From NCBI RefSeq assembly GCF_000213175.1, contig NW_009799102.1, positions 2,284,684 to 2,348,683 of the forward strand: a stretch of 64,000 nt of DNA, read 5' to 3'. Position numbers and translations under genes: made by a program. The notes beneath the pieces were generated by a model. It searched no databases. It saw only the letters and a program-made list of their open reading frames with translations, and was not told the origin of the DNA. Positions 1 through 12,000 of the stretch are shown in pieces. The DNA comes from Neurospora tetrasperma FGSC 2508. Lineage: Eukaryota > Ascomycota > Sordariomycetes > Sordariales > Sordariaceae. Position 1 is the stretch's first letter. Every line of letters starts with the position of its first letter.

Positions 1-1469
1 TTCTCCAAACCGGAACCCCCCTTTTTGTTTTGCTGTTATTGTCTTTAGTTTCATCACGCATTTTTCTTTTGTCGTTGGTTCCCCCGCATTGAGGTGGTCC
101 AATAGGTCTCCGAGTGGCATGCACATCTTACCCGATGTTAATGGCTGGTATGCTATACCATACTCGGGTCCTGTTGTCTTGACCCTCGTCGTCGTGCACC
201 TCGAAGCCAGGCTGCCCCTATTCTGCTTTCCGTTTCAAGAAGCACAAAATGTTCTTTACAGCCTAGATCACCTCAATTACTTTGGGCAAATGTCCAAGGT
301 GATCATGCACTGCCAAGGGCCACAAAAGGACCGCAGCTTCGTACCTTTGTTGACGCCGAGTGGAACCAGAAACCCCCCGAGGACCCGCGGGCGCCGCCTT
401 CCGCAGGGGTAGAGCTAGGGAGCAATGGCCGCTTCCCAGGGGGCCACCAGATAGGGCAAGGCTCGGGTGGACCCCCCTTCGGCTACATGTGGATCCAGCT
501 GTGTGGATGACACCGTTGCCCCGCACCCAGAGCTTTGGAGTGAAAGGTCACTCTGTTTGATATCTCCAAACAGCTTTGATGACAGTTTATTGCATGATAC
601 CCCAGGTTGGATGACGGCTAGTTGCTACACCCAAGACCTGTAATCTGTACGGTTGCTGCTTAGTGGCAGTTGTCATCTACACTCGTGGTAAACATTTCGT
701 ATGCTATCTTACCCTTCAGGAGGATGGGGAGGATCATGATTACTTTGATGCTTATGGAGGCCCGGGGGGAGAGGGGTCATCATGGTGCACCCAAAGAACC
801 TGGAATAAACACCTGAACTGTCTCCAGCTGTCTATGCCATGTCGGGTCGGGGACGGCGAGCATTCCATGCCACACGCAATGCGATGAACATGGACCATGT
901 CACAGCTGCGCCTATCAGAATCGGATGAGGTGTTGCTTGCGCGTGCAGGTTACCCTTGGCGGTACCGGTACTTAGGATCACCAAGCTGTGGGGCCCACCG
1001 CCTGTCAGCAACGCAACGCACTCCGAGTGGGAAGGAAGGAAAAAAAAAAAAGGTTGACCTCGAACCAGAGGCTGCCGTCCGTGTGTTCTTTGCAATTCCG
1101 GTGTCGCATAGCCATTGAGGTTGCAAGCATCACGGTCCGATCGACCAGGGTCCAAAAAAGAGTTGGGGAAGTCGGCAGTCTTGTTGGATTTGACCACCCC
1201 TTGCTGGCCAATTAACTCGACGTCCGCGGCGAGCGAACACCAGCACGGAAGGAAAGACACACGACCAGAAGACAGTTGAGATTTGGAAGACAGTTTCTGG
1301 CCCTGGATTTTTTGGTGAAATCGGCTGTCAAATTGAAACTGCGGAGCTGCTCCTGCCTCCTCCTCCCCCTCGCCTGCAAACTTGCGCTAGCAATTCTGCC
1401 ACCCGACCAAGAGGAACCTTGTTACGTACCCTCGAGATTGTTACTTACCAAAGGGCAGGAACCGACCAG
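1..1469. other. Intergenic sequence, no supported gene
   Basis: No reading frame here has coding-like composition, a good start context or a family I recognise. The stretch probably holds the 3' flank of a gene to the left and the distal promoter of the ATP-citrate lyase gene. A short A-run lies near 1040-1051. Confidence 0.6.
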
Positions 1470-1734
1470 ACAAAAAAATACGCTCCCCCTCCCACCTCGC
1501 TGCTCCAGTCCCGTCACCAAAACCCTCCATTTACCTCATCTCCCGTTTCTTTCTTTTCCCCTACACCCCCTCAAGTCTTGACCTTGACCCATCTCCCTCA
1601 TTTCCCTCCTTCTTCCTCTTTCAATTCTCCCATCTTTCCATCACCACATCGCCTCTCCAACTTCGCTTCCTTTATACCCCACCATCACAGGAAGTCATCC
1701 GCTGGGAGAGTCACCATAACCATATTCAGTGAAG
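1470..1734 (+). promoter_or_regulatory. Pyrimidine-rich leader of acl1
   Basis: About 200 bases directly before the acl1 start are strongly C/T-rich with few G. Such tracts are common around transcription starts and in 5' leaders of highly expressed filamentous-fungal genes. A CACAG near 1687-1691 could be the 3' splice site of a leader intron, but no donor can be assigned. Role inferred from composition and position. Confidence 0.5.
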
Positions 1735-3817
1735 ATGCCTTCTGCAACGACCGCTAGCACCAACGGTGCCAATGGCGCCTCTGCCAGCCCTGCTCCCGGC
1801 AACCTCTCTGCGAACGACAACATTCGCCGCTTCACTGCTCCCAGCAGGCCGTTGAGCCCTCTCCCCGCCCATGCTCTCTTCAACGAGAAGACACGATGCT
1901 TCGTCTACGGTCTGCAGCCCCGTGCTGTCCAGGGCATGCTCGATTTCGACTTCATCTGCAAGCGCTCCACCCCCTCGGTCGCTGGCATCATTTACACCTT
2001 TGGTGGTCAGTTCGTCAGCAAGATGTACTGGGGCACTAGCGAGACCCTCCTGCCCGTCTACCAGGAGGTTCCCAAGGCTATTGCCAAGCACCCCGATGTT
2101 GATGTCGTTGTCAACTTTGCCTCCTCCCGCAGTGTCTACAGCTCCACCATGGAGTTGATGGAGTACCCTCAGATCAAGACCATTGCTATCATTGCTGAGG
2201 GTGTTCCCGAGCGCGTAAGTTTCCACTTGCCTTCCACCCACCATTGCCTTGGTTGTTTCAGGCAGCTAACACGCTCTTAATCAGCGCGCTCGCGAGATTG
2301 CCCACGTTGCCAAGAAGAAGGGCATCACCATCATTGGCCCTGCCACCGTTGGTGGTATCAAGCCCGGCTGCTTCAAGATCGGTAACACTGGTGGTATGAT
2401 GGACAACATTGTTGCTTCCAAGCTCTACCGCAAGGGCTCTGTCGGCTATGTCTCCAAGTCCGGTGGCATGTCCAACGAGCTCAACAACATCATCTCCCAG
2501 ACCACGGATGGTGTCTACGAGGGTGTTGCCATTGGTGGTGACCGTTACCCCGGAACCACCTTCATCGATCATCTCCTGCGCTACCAGGCCGACCCTGATT
2601 GCAAGATTCTCGTCTTGCTTGGTGAAGTCGGTGGTGTTGAGGAATACAAGGTGATTGACGCTGTCAAGCAGGGCATCATTACCAAGCCCATCGTTGCTTG
2701 GGCCATTGGAACTTGCGCCAGCATGTTCAAGACTGAGGTTCAGTTCGGTCACGCTGGTGCCTTCGCCAACTCTCAGCTCGAGACTGCGGCCACCAAGAAC
2801 AAGAGCATGCGTGAGGCTGGTTTCTATGTTCCCGACACTTTCGAGGACATGCCTGCTCTCCTCAAGCAGGTCTATGACAAGCTTGTAGCTGATGGCACCA
2901 TTGTCCCCGCCCCCGAGCCCGTTGTCCCCAAGATCCCCATCGACTACTCGTGGGCTCAGGAGCTTGGCCTTATTCGTAAGCCTGCTGCCTTCATTTCTAC
3001 CATTTCCGACGACCGTGGTCAGGAGCTCCTCTACGCTGGCATGCCCATCTCGGACGTTTTCAAGGAGGAGATTGGTATCGGCGGTGTCATGTCCCTTCTT
3101 TGGTTCCGCCGCCGCCTCCCCGATTATGCCGCCAAGTTCCTTGAGATGGTTCTTATGCTTACTGCCGATCACGGTCCTGCCGTGTCTGGCGCCATGAACA
3201 CCATTATCACCACTCGTGCCGGCAAGGATCTCATCAGCTCCTTGGTCGCTGGTCTCTTGACCATTGGCTCTCGTTTCGGTGGTGCCCTTGATGGTGCTGC
3301 TGAGGAGTTCACCAAGGCTTTCGACAAGGGCCTGAGCCCCCGTGAGTTTGTCGACACCATGCGCAAGCAGAACAAGCTTATCCCCGGTATCGGTCACCGT
3401 GTCAAGTCTCGCAACAACCCCGATCTTCGTGTCGAGCTTGTCAAGGAATACGTCAAGGCCAAGTTCCCCTCTACCAAGCTTCTCGACTACGCCCTCGCCG
3501 TCGAGAGTGTCACTACCTCCAAGAAGGACAACCTTATTCTCAACGTCGACGGCTGCATTGCTGTCTGCTTCGTTGATCTCCTAAGGAACTGCGGTGCCTT
3601 CAGCACGGAGGAGGCTGAAGACTACCTCTCCATGGGCGTTCTCAACGGTCTGTTCGTGCTTGGTCGTTCCATTGGTCTCATTGCCCATTACCTCGACCAG
3701 AAGAGACTCCGCACTGGTCTTTACCGTCATCCTTGGGATGATATCACTTACCTCCTCCCCAGCCTCCAGCAGCCCGGCCCTCCGGGTACTGAGGGTCGTG
3801 TTGAGGTCCAAATTTAA
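1735..3817 (+). CDS. acl1: ATP-citrate lyase subunit 1
   Basis: Two exons, 1735-2214 and 2285-3817, joined in phase 0 across a 70-base GTAAGT...CAG intron, give 670 aa. The enzyme makes cytosolic acetyl-CoA and oxaloacetate from citrate, CoA and ATP. This subunit matches the C-terminal part of animal ACLY: first a succinyl-CoA-synthetase-alpha-like region (about residues 40-380) with the phospho-histidine motif FGHAGA at His316, then a citrate-synthase-like region with PGIGHRVKS around His531. Fungi split ACLY into two subunits; the partner (ATP-grasp) subunit gene is usually close by but is not in this window, so it may lie just to the left. The frame is open slightly upstream of 1735, but the first ATG is at 1735. 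Codon use is strongly C-ending, as in highly expressed genes. In Sordaria, acl1 is needed for fruiting-body maturation. Confidence 0.97.
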
Positions 3818-6800
3818 AAGGAAATTATATCGGGATTTGGGATGGTTAGACATGGGATCTTTTACTTTACGGAGCGGTTACGGTCATGAATGTTTTCATT
3901 TTGTTTCTTCGGCAGGTGGTAGAGGGTCATTAAGCAAGGGAAGAGTGTATGACAGAATACGTCATTACCATTTACGGGGGGATTTCCCCATAATGCAATC
4001 AAGACAGCATCAACTACCAAATGAGTGTAATGTTTTTTTTGTTACTGTGAGCCGGGGTCACCAACATCCAGTGACTGCTTCACTTATCGTGGAGACTACA
4101 CAATGGAATCACGGAAGTCGGGCGCCCCTGTCGTCACCGAAAGACCGCCAGCCGCCAAGTCGACCCGAGATGCATACTTGCATACGAGCCACAGGTGCAG
4201 TTTGCAGCGCTGCGTGTCGTCAAGGTGATCTGGATGCTATGCCTCTAGCGCGTACCACGAAAGCTGACTGGGTAGGACAAACCCCGGCTGAGATTTCGAG
4301 ACATTCTACTTACAATGTTCTATGCATCAGCGACACACCGGAGGGTTTCCTTTTCCGGACTTTCAAGGTGCACAGGACTTGTATATGCAAGGCTTATGGG
4401 GGGGCTTATGGCCGCCGAGAATAGAACATGGGTCGTGGGGAAACGGCCCGTGGGGCTGTATTCCCTCCCAATCGTAAGTAGACAGCCGTCGTAGGATCTC
4501 CGACATGGTCAGGTAGGTACAGGTACAAGACAGACAAGGGAAGAAATCAACAAGGGGGGTCATCTATGTCCGTAAGTACTGGTACTAGCGTACGGCTACC
4601 AATGCAAGTCATCTCACTTGACCCCCCGTCCTCTTCCCCTCTAAGTAGATCTACCGGGTCATCAGCGGCCTGAAGCGTGCTACTGCACCATCTCACCATA
4701 GTACACAATGCACTACGTGGTATGTATGCAAGGAGGTTGGACCCAAGGTCCCCAGCTTCGGACATCTGGACCTGGCTGCTGGGGTTTTGTGGTCTTGGGG
4801 GAGTCAGCAGCGCGGCATGGCGTCTCGGTAATCGACTGAGATAAGGCAAGATCAGTATGTAAGGGAAGGGGATGGATGTGGAGTGTAGGTATTGTTTGTA
4901 GCCCGCCTTGCTGGCCTGTAACCTGTACGTCGTCACCCTGACGGATAGGGTAAGGTGAGATGGATCTTGGTGTGTAATGAAATGCGCAAGTGGTTATGAA
5001 TGGTGGTGTAAGCGGGTATGGTCTGGCAAGGATCCCGGTTGGTCCAGGTTGATACCGTACGTATAATCTGTCGAAGGTGACTTTCGGGTAATCACTCTTA
5101 CGCAGGCATAAGCATGATCCAAAGTGTCGGTCAACTAGGTATGTATAGGCTTATTTACAGCTTCTTTCCACCTTTAAGCCTGCTTATGCTTACAGAAAAG
5201 TGCAATTTCGAAAGTCAAGTTCGAAATATTTAATATGATCGGCCTTCGCTGGGCTAACCGAAGTTGATATGGCGAGTAGAGTAGGACAAGATGTCGTTGC
5301 GTCATGCGGAAGTGATGTAAGAAATGCCTTTTCATGCTAAGAGAATTTAACCTTCATATTATCTTTCATGGTTACAGCACTTCACAAAGATTGAACCATT
5401 CTTTGACCATGAAGTCAATCTCCCATCAATGCTCTCACTCGCGGGCCTAAGATGTCAACCACCAGTAAGACGATGAAACACCTGGCAGTGATGATGAGAG
5501 AATGTTTGGTTAGTATCATAAACGCATACATGCAGAAGTGACGGTGATATGTCAAAGTTACCTGGGCAGGCTGCAGGAATCGTGCTTGACTTGGTACATA
5601 TGATATCGGGCTATGGTACCCTTAATTGCGCCTCGGGATCGGAACGATGGACGGGAGGATCATGCTCATGCGCTCCACCTGCAAACTGTCAAGATGTAAA
5701 TGCCAGTGTTTATGTCAGGTACCAGCGATGCCTTGTGATGTGAGCTGCCAAAGTCATCCGAGCCTTAGAGGTGGTGACAGGTAGGTACATCTCTAGATAA
5801 GAGCATACAATGGACTGTACCGTCATTCCATCCCGAATCGCCATGCTGCAACGACATATCGGATAGGACTTACGAGCGGCGGCGGAACAGAAACCGGAAA
5901 TCATATGACTAGCATCGACAACAGCCTTGTAAGAAAAGAGATGGTCTCGGAAAGAAGTGGAGCAAGATCTTGTGAACGTTCGGGAACCTAATGCAGAACC
6001 CAAAAGATAGACCTGGCATTACGGACATAACCCTTGCATCCTTCGGCGATCTTAAAAGTTAAGCATGATTGTCACCAAGTTCACTCGGTTGGATTTTGTG
6101 GGGATCCGATCCGGGTCCCATCCGGTAATCGATAAGTGAGCGGATCGGAAGTGACCCACTAAACTCCGGCGGAAGCTCCGGTAGAGGCTCCGACTTAAGT
6201 GGAGAATCAGAGCTTCGGCGCTCTAGCGGGGTAACTCCGCAAGGCCGACCGGGTTCTACTTCGCGGGGCTAAATCGGGGTGGATCCGGTCGCCGGGCCGT
6301 ATACTACTTGTAAGAAGTGAAGCCAGTGGGAGACCACTGACGATATTCCAAACGTACCTCTTTGGCTGTCTTACACAGATGGTAGTAAGTAAAGAGAATG
6401 GGAGAGATTGGTTCTTGAAAAACTGCGTTTGTCGCTTTGTCCGGTTGTTCAGTTTTTAAAAGACTTGAAGAGCAATTGGCGCTTGCGAGTTTGCAGCATT
6501 TTACAACCTGAGAGTATCTTGAAAGCTGCAAGAAATTAAAAACGAAAAGAGTGACCACCAACGTAGAACGCACATCAATCTATCGACGTGAACTTGTACT
6601 CGCCATCGTGACCAACAACCTCACTTTGAAATTTAAGCGGTAAATCACGGCAGAATTATCTTGCTCTAGCAGAGAGTTCCTGAACCGTTGCCCCACCGGC
6701 CAAATCGCGACCGGCCAATCGTGCCGCGCAGTGTACGCAGTACCCACTGACGAACCCCGTAGGCCGTAGCTACCGTCCCCGGCCGGCGCACGGCAACTGT

Positions 6801-7333
6801 GATCCATCCAGAGGAGATCCCCGGCGGGCCGTAAACACACGCTACGAGACGAGGCTACCGACCGACGGCCTTCGAGGTTCCCTTATCCGTTTTATCAACC
6901 GACTGACCGACGGCGGAAAGCAGAGCGTCATTCTCGAGGTGCGTAAGTCGAGCGAATCCTTTCTGACATGCAAGACGATTTACCTTTTGGAGCAAGTGTC
7001 GCAACTTTTTTCAATAAACTGGACGGCATCTCGAATTCGGTTGCGCTGGCGCATACAACCCACCCGGACTCCTCAAAGAGCTGTCAACTGACTTTGGCTC
7101 ATGGTATAATACAGGCACGCGGCAGCAATCCATTTTTATCCCCCAACCTACCTACATCATCCGACCTTCAACGACGGACGACGCCGATACCCCCCTCCCA
7201 CGAGCGAATCCAAACCTCAACCTCCAATCGGCGCATCAAACCAAAATACCAGACCACCTCTTTTTACACATCCCAACACACACAAAAACATCCCGAGATA
7301 CCCACCCTTTTCTAAACAAACACAACCGCCACA
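3818..7333. other. Long intergenic region after acl1
   Basis: This 3.5-kb stretch starts with the acl1 3' flank. Small open frames exist on both strands but have neither coding-like codon use nor recognisable motifs. It contains a 5S-rRNA-like patch near 6020-6112 and a GC-rich stretch with repeated CTCCGG at about 6100-6300. The last 200 bases, rich in CCACC and CA, are the likely leader of the ribosomal-protein gene at 7334. Confidence 0.5.
6020..6112 (+). pseudogene. Possible degenerate 5S rRNA sequence
   Basis: By eye the stretch follows the 5S rRNA order: ACGGACATA near the start, then GGCGATCTTAAAAGTTAAGC, which resembles the conserved CCGATC...AGTTAAGC internal-promoter block, then AGTTCACTCGGTTGGAT, which is weakly like the AGTAGTACTNGGATGGG block. 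Spacing at the 5' end is about 10 bases short and the GGGTGACC box is not intact. Neurospora-type genomes carry dispersed 5S genes and pseudogenes, so a decayed copy is plausible. A chance match is also possible. Confidence 0.22.
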
Positions 7334-7819
7334 ATGTCCTTCTTCCGCATAACCCTCCACCGCTCCGCCATCGGTCTGCCCAAGCGCACCCACGGCGTGC
7401 TCGCCGCCCTCGGTCTCCGTCGCCGCAACCAAACCGTCTTCCACCCCGTCGAACCCCAATTCGCCGGTATGCTGATGAAAGTCAAGGAGCTCGTTCGGGT
7501 AGAGGAGGTCCCCCACCGCTTGACCAAGCGCGAGCTGAAGGATGAGCGCAAGCCGGACACCGGGTTTGTGGTGGAGAAGCAAGTGAGACGGTTCATCCCC
7601 GGGGTGGGAGTTCAGGACGAAGTGGATTTCTCCAAAGTGGTGGAAGAGCTGAAGGCGCAGAAAGTTGAGAACGTTGAAGGGGTGGAGAAGATGGTGGTGG
7701 AGGGAGGGGCGGTGGTCAGGGATGGCAAGCGGGCTGGGGATTTGGGCGTGAGGACGAGAAGTGATTGGGAGGTTATTGGCAAGATGAAGAGTGTTTTGCC
7801 CAAGGTTAAGGCTCTCTAA
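7334..7819 (+). CDS. mrpl33: Mitochondrial large ribosomal subunit protein uL30m
   Basis: Single exon, 161 aa, start context CCACAATGTC. The N-terminal 55 residues carry the L30 fold signature: [20 protein letters not shown] and then [11 protein letters not shown], ending near [10 protein letters not shown]. Bacterial L30 is about 60 aa and yeast Mrpl33 about 86 aa, so the remaining roughly 100 residues, charged and Val/Glu/Lys-rich, are a fungal mitochondrial extension. The protein is a structural part of the mitochondrial 54S/large subunit. No separate cleavable presequence is obvious: the L30 domain begins almost at residue 3, and the basic start (ITLHR...KR) may itself act in import. Family assignment is firm; the symbol follows the yeast name. 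Confidence 0.88.
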   Translation: MSFFRITLHRSAIGLPKRTHGVLAALGLRRRNQTVFHPVEPQFAGMLMKVKELVRVEEVPHRLTKRELKDERKPDTGFVVEKQVRRFIPGVGVQDEVDFSKVVEELKAQKVENVEGVEKMVVEGGAVVRDGKRAGDLGVRTRSDWEVIGKMKSVLPKVKAL

Positions 7820-8916
7820 GTTCCAAATTGTTGACAGGGCAAGGGGGAAGAATGGATGAGGAGGAGGAGGAATAGGAGGTCGAGAAGGACAGGGAAGGTT
7901 GTCAAGACCGCGCCCAGTCAGCATATTGCCAAATGGTTGGCTGGGCGCATGGTTCTGGCACTACGTCCCGAGCCAGCTGTTGTGTCTCTTTCGGGACGGG
8001 CTTGTGTCTGGGAAATACTGAGCTCGTATACTCACTCGGTCGGCTTACCTCGGATCTTACGCCGTCTAGAAGCACTGCTTTGCTTGCTCGAATACTCCCG
8101 TCTTTCTCGACCACCATTTTGTACAATACTGTATGCTACGAATACCACGTAGTAGGAAATCATCGGAATGGGAAAAGCACGTTGGAACAAGTAACTACCT
8201 GTGATCTGCACGGCAGCTAGACATGCCTGTAGTAATAGGAAAAAGCGAGCAACAAGGACGGATGTGACTGAAGCGAGAGGTACCTCTATCAGGTCATGAA
8301 CATCACCGGTGTGTGCGACACCTTAAGGAACTAGACTTCTACCCGGCCCTGATGATTATATCCACATACGCAGATCATATTCACCATTCACGGACAGACA
8401 ACGGTCGTTGGCTCTTCACTCAAGCTTCAACACTTCAACACACAAACACAACGATGCTATTATCTATCATACCAGTTTCCTTTTCTAAAATCCATCCGAA
8501 TTTTTCCGCTGTTTCCTAGTGCAATGGGAAGAAGAGAAGGCGTAAGTACTCTCGGCCTCAAATGAATAAAAAAAAGCAACACACAAAAACGCCGGCCATC
8601 CGCGCCCAAAAGGAGCTACCAAGCCACAACCACATAATCAAACCGACAGACCAACATGATCTGGAGAAGAAAAAGAAAAGAGGGAGCCAGGCAACTCAAC
8701 TGCTCCGTCCATAGCAAGACCATAACCACTGACTGGTATCTGTCTGATCTCGCCATCCTCTAGCCTTAACCGGAACCACAACCGCACCTGAACCGAACTT
8801 CGACTCAGTGACATCCACACCCGTACAAACCTTTTCCTTAAGGAGGTAAGAAGTCACCGCCTCGACATCATTGCACAACCCGACAAGGCAGCTAAATATA
8901 AGAAGATGAAATCACC
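7820..8916. other. Intergenic region between uL30m and eaf3
   Basis: About 1.1 kb between two convergent genes. It should contain both 3' untranslated regions. I see no coding-like frame, repeat or RNA gene. Confidence 0.6.
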
Positions 8917-9033
8917 TCAACGGGTTTTCTTCTTCGAGCTCTTCGCCCCCTGAGCTTCGGACAAAGCTTCCGCTTTCCGTTTTGCTTTCATCTCCTCCAA
9001 CACCTCCCTCGGAATATGGCCAAAAGAAGATTC
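8917..9033 (-). other. In-frame coding-like tail beyond the eaf3 stop
   Basis: After the eaf3 TAG (9036-9034) the same frame continues for 38 codons to a TGA at 8919-8917. The predicted tail begins ESSFGHIPREVLEEMKAK and ends in a lysine-rich SSKKKTR, with codons like those of the gene body. It reads like a genuine basic C-terminus rather than 3' UTR. It would be translated only after read-through, editing of UAG, or if the TAG is a recent nonsense change or error. Confidence 0.55.
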
Positions 9034-12000
9034 CTAAACGCTTCTAGCTTGGTCCACATACTCCTGGCTGGGTGTCTCGTACTCGCTGACAAAGTACTTG
9101 GTCGTGTGGCGGCTGAACCAGTTGGTGAACTTGATCAGCTCCTCGCGGAGGCGGTTGACTGATTGCTGGTCCATGTTTGTTTGGGCGACGAGTTCTGGGA
9201 GGGATACTGTGGGACGAGTTAGCAAGGTTGCGGGGATAAAGAAGCAGATATGGATGTATGGGTTTGGCGGCTATATCTTACCTAGCAAACGAGCGAGGTG
9301 CTCGGCGCCATAAGTGTCAGAGGCGCTCTTGTGCTTCTCGTCCGTGCCGGCAGTCCAGATCAAGTGCTGCTCGTGGTATTGTGCGCGCTCAAAGCTGTGC
9401 CTCTTGTCAGTATTCCAAACCAGATGGGACAAGAAAGGGATGCGGGCCACCACTCACCGATAGAGAAGGATCCTGCCTAGGCACCTGTCAAAGTACTCGC
9501 GCAACCCAGCAACGGTCTCCTCGAGAATATCCATCTGTGGCGACTCTGGTACCCGATTGGGACGCTCATGCTCGAGATAGTCCTTCAGGATCTCGTCGAC
9601 AGGGTGGACATGGGGAATTGGCACCAGCTGCTGGTTCTTGGTGACATTTTCCCAGTCGTCGACGAGCAACGCCTTGACGTGATCTGGTAGCGGGAGTTTG
9701 ATGGATGGTCGGTTGTGGAAGTTGTCCTCCTAAAGTTTGAATTATTAGCAATGATCCTTCAATGAATATGAGTCTCATCAAAAACAGCGACAAAATGCTT
9801 GGCAAACAACACTGCTAAACAACACGACGCTCTTGTGCTAGGGACAACCAACGACGTGTTGGCGTGGCTGTGTCGACCCACTAGGGTGCGGCAAAGGCGA
9901 CGATGTCTGTGCAGATAACTGATGGTCTGGAAGGGTGCGTCCAGACCAATTAGTCAGACTGTCTTCACCCAACGCCACCCCAGCCTACTAAGGCTGAGAT
10001 GATGAGTGGAAGCCATGCGGTGTAGCATGATGACCAGCGCTTGCGAGGCCATTGTAGCAGAATACATAGGCTGTACGATGGAATCCTGTCGCCGTTGTAG
10101 GGCGTGTGCGGGCAGTTGTCCGACAAGCAAAGAAAGGACCACAACCAGCAAACATACTTTCTCCTTTTCCATGTCTTTCGGTGTGAAACGGCATTCCCAC
10201 ATCTTCTTCCCTGCAGTCGGTTCCCTAGGCTTGCGTATCTTGGCGAGTGCATCGAGGAGGAAGGTGAAAGGTCCAAAATCTGCTCTAAAAGGCGTCGCGA
10301 CTCGTGTTGAGCTGCGCGAACTCCAGTCTTCATCGGGCTTCTTGCAAGCCTGACCAGCCAAGGGAATGTTATAGTTTGGTGGTAGCTCGCTATAGTATGC
10401 CTCTAACTTCTCGGACCAGTTGCCGTTATTCCTTGCCCTAATGATTTTGGGGTGGTTATGGCCGATGGGCGGTGGCCGCGTTGATGTCCAGCCCAGCGCG
10501 TAGGTATCGTCGAACGTCGTCCGCCCATAGCGGTCGACGTAGGTTGATGTGAGTTTGTTGGGCAGTCGCATCAGACGATCTGCCGGCTCTGCTAGCTTGG
10601 ACCATCGCGCCTCGCAGGCTGCGAACGAGCTTATCAAGGAGCTGCGACTCTTGGTGTCGTCGTCCCAATCCCGGCCATGGCTACGCATGGAGCGCGACAT
10701 GGTGATGACTTGTGGCAATCTCGAAATATATAACTTGATCCTCTGATGCCAAGCGAGAAATGCAACGGTGATGATGGATTTGGGGGATTTAGAGCCGTCC
10801 TGCCACAAAGGGATGATGGAGAGAGATGTGATGGTGTGTTGATGTGGTGATGTTTTCCCGAAACTCGCCGCTTGCTCTCCCTGACTGAGATTCAAATAGC
10901 CCAAGCGAAGGCGAAATGTAGATTTCCAGGTGATTCCGTGACCGGCCAAGGATGCCGCGTGATCCGGACAAAGGTGAGAGGATGATGGAAGGTGGACGGA
11001 CACGAGGACCAGCAGGCGGCGGCTGACGATGATGACAAGAGGAAGGACGAATGAGAAATTTGCAGCTTCTCCCTTGTGAGAGCGGAACAAGGTTGCGCAG
11101 ACAGTTGCGTGTGTTCCAAATCCAGTGACTGTGACAAGCTGCTGAGATCCGAAACGGTGCTGGTGATGAAAAGTGCCCAAAGTGTGTTGGCGAGCAGAGG
11201 GAGGGGAGTGATGTTGGTGAGTGTAGATTTTGAGAGGTTGCGAGATCCAGGGGTGGTGGCTTTACTCTCTCGCTGCTCTTGTCCAGGCAGGGCCGCTCAG
11301 GGTCCCAGCTCCGGATTATGGGTCCCTCCAAAACTCAGGTTTGGTGCCCCCCTTTCACAACCACAGCCATGTTTGCTGTCCAGAACTACTGGATTGTGCT
11401 TTTTTCCCCCGTCATTTTTTCCGTCCTGTTTTCAGGATTTTCATATTTTGTTCAGAAATCCGAGTTGTGGCCTTCTTTGTTGTGAGTGGTCCCTTGACAC
11501 TTTTCCCCTTCTCCGTATGCCCGAGATTTTCTGTGTCGCCTAGCAACCGACACTCCACACTTGTAAAAGGTCGCCAACGACAACCACATGAACGACGCCC
11601 TCTGTAGTTGGCCTGCTTGTCCCTGTATCCAATTTTTTGACCACTCGCGGTCATGAAGGCTGGAGGTTTCGGGCGAATGCAGAAAGAAAGAAAAAGTGTT
11701 GCAAAGGAGAGGATATAGGAGACGAGACAGAAGGATGAAGAAAAGGGAACGCCACTTACCGTTTCAAGGTCAAAATCACGAGCCCTTCGCGGGTTACGGT
11801 TGTTCTGTGTCGTCGTGCCTGCCGCAGTTCGCTCCTCACTACCGCGGGCAGAGCTGAGATCCGAACCACCAGGACGGCCTCCCTTCTTAGGCTGCTTGGC
11901 CGCCTTACCGGACTGCAGCTGCTTGTACTGGGCGAGGAGCTGCTGGGCGAGATCTTTGTTTTCGTCGTTCAACTTGCGGATGCGGTCCTGCGGCACCCAG

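Noticed and set aside
2258-3397. Long minus-strand open frame opposite acl1
   Set aside because: It is the mirror of a strongly codon-biased gene; such shadow frames are common and it has no start context or family.
10701-11180. Upstream extension of the nested eaf3-intron frame to 11180
   Set aside because: The added 160 codons have non-protein-like composition and the better start context is at 10700; the upstream part is more likely leader or promoter.
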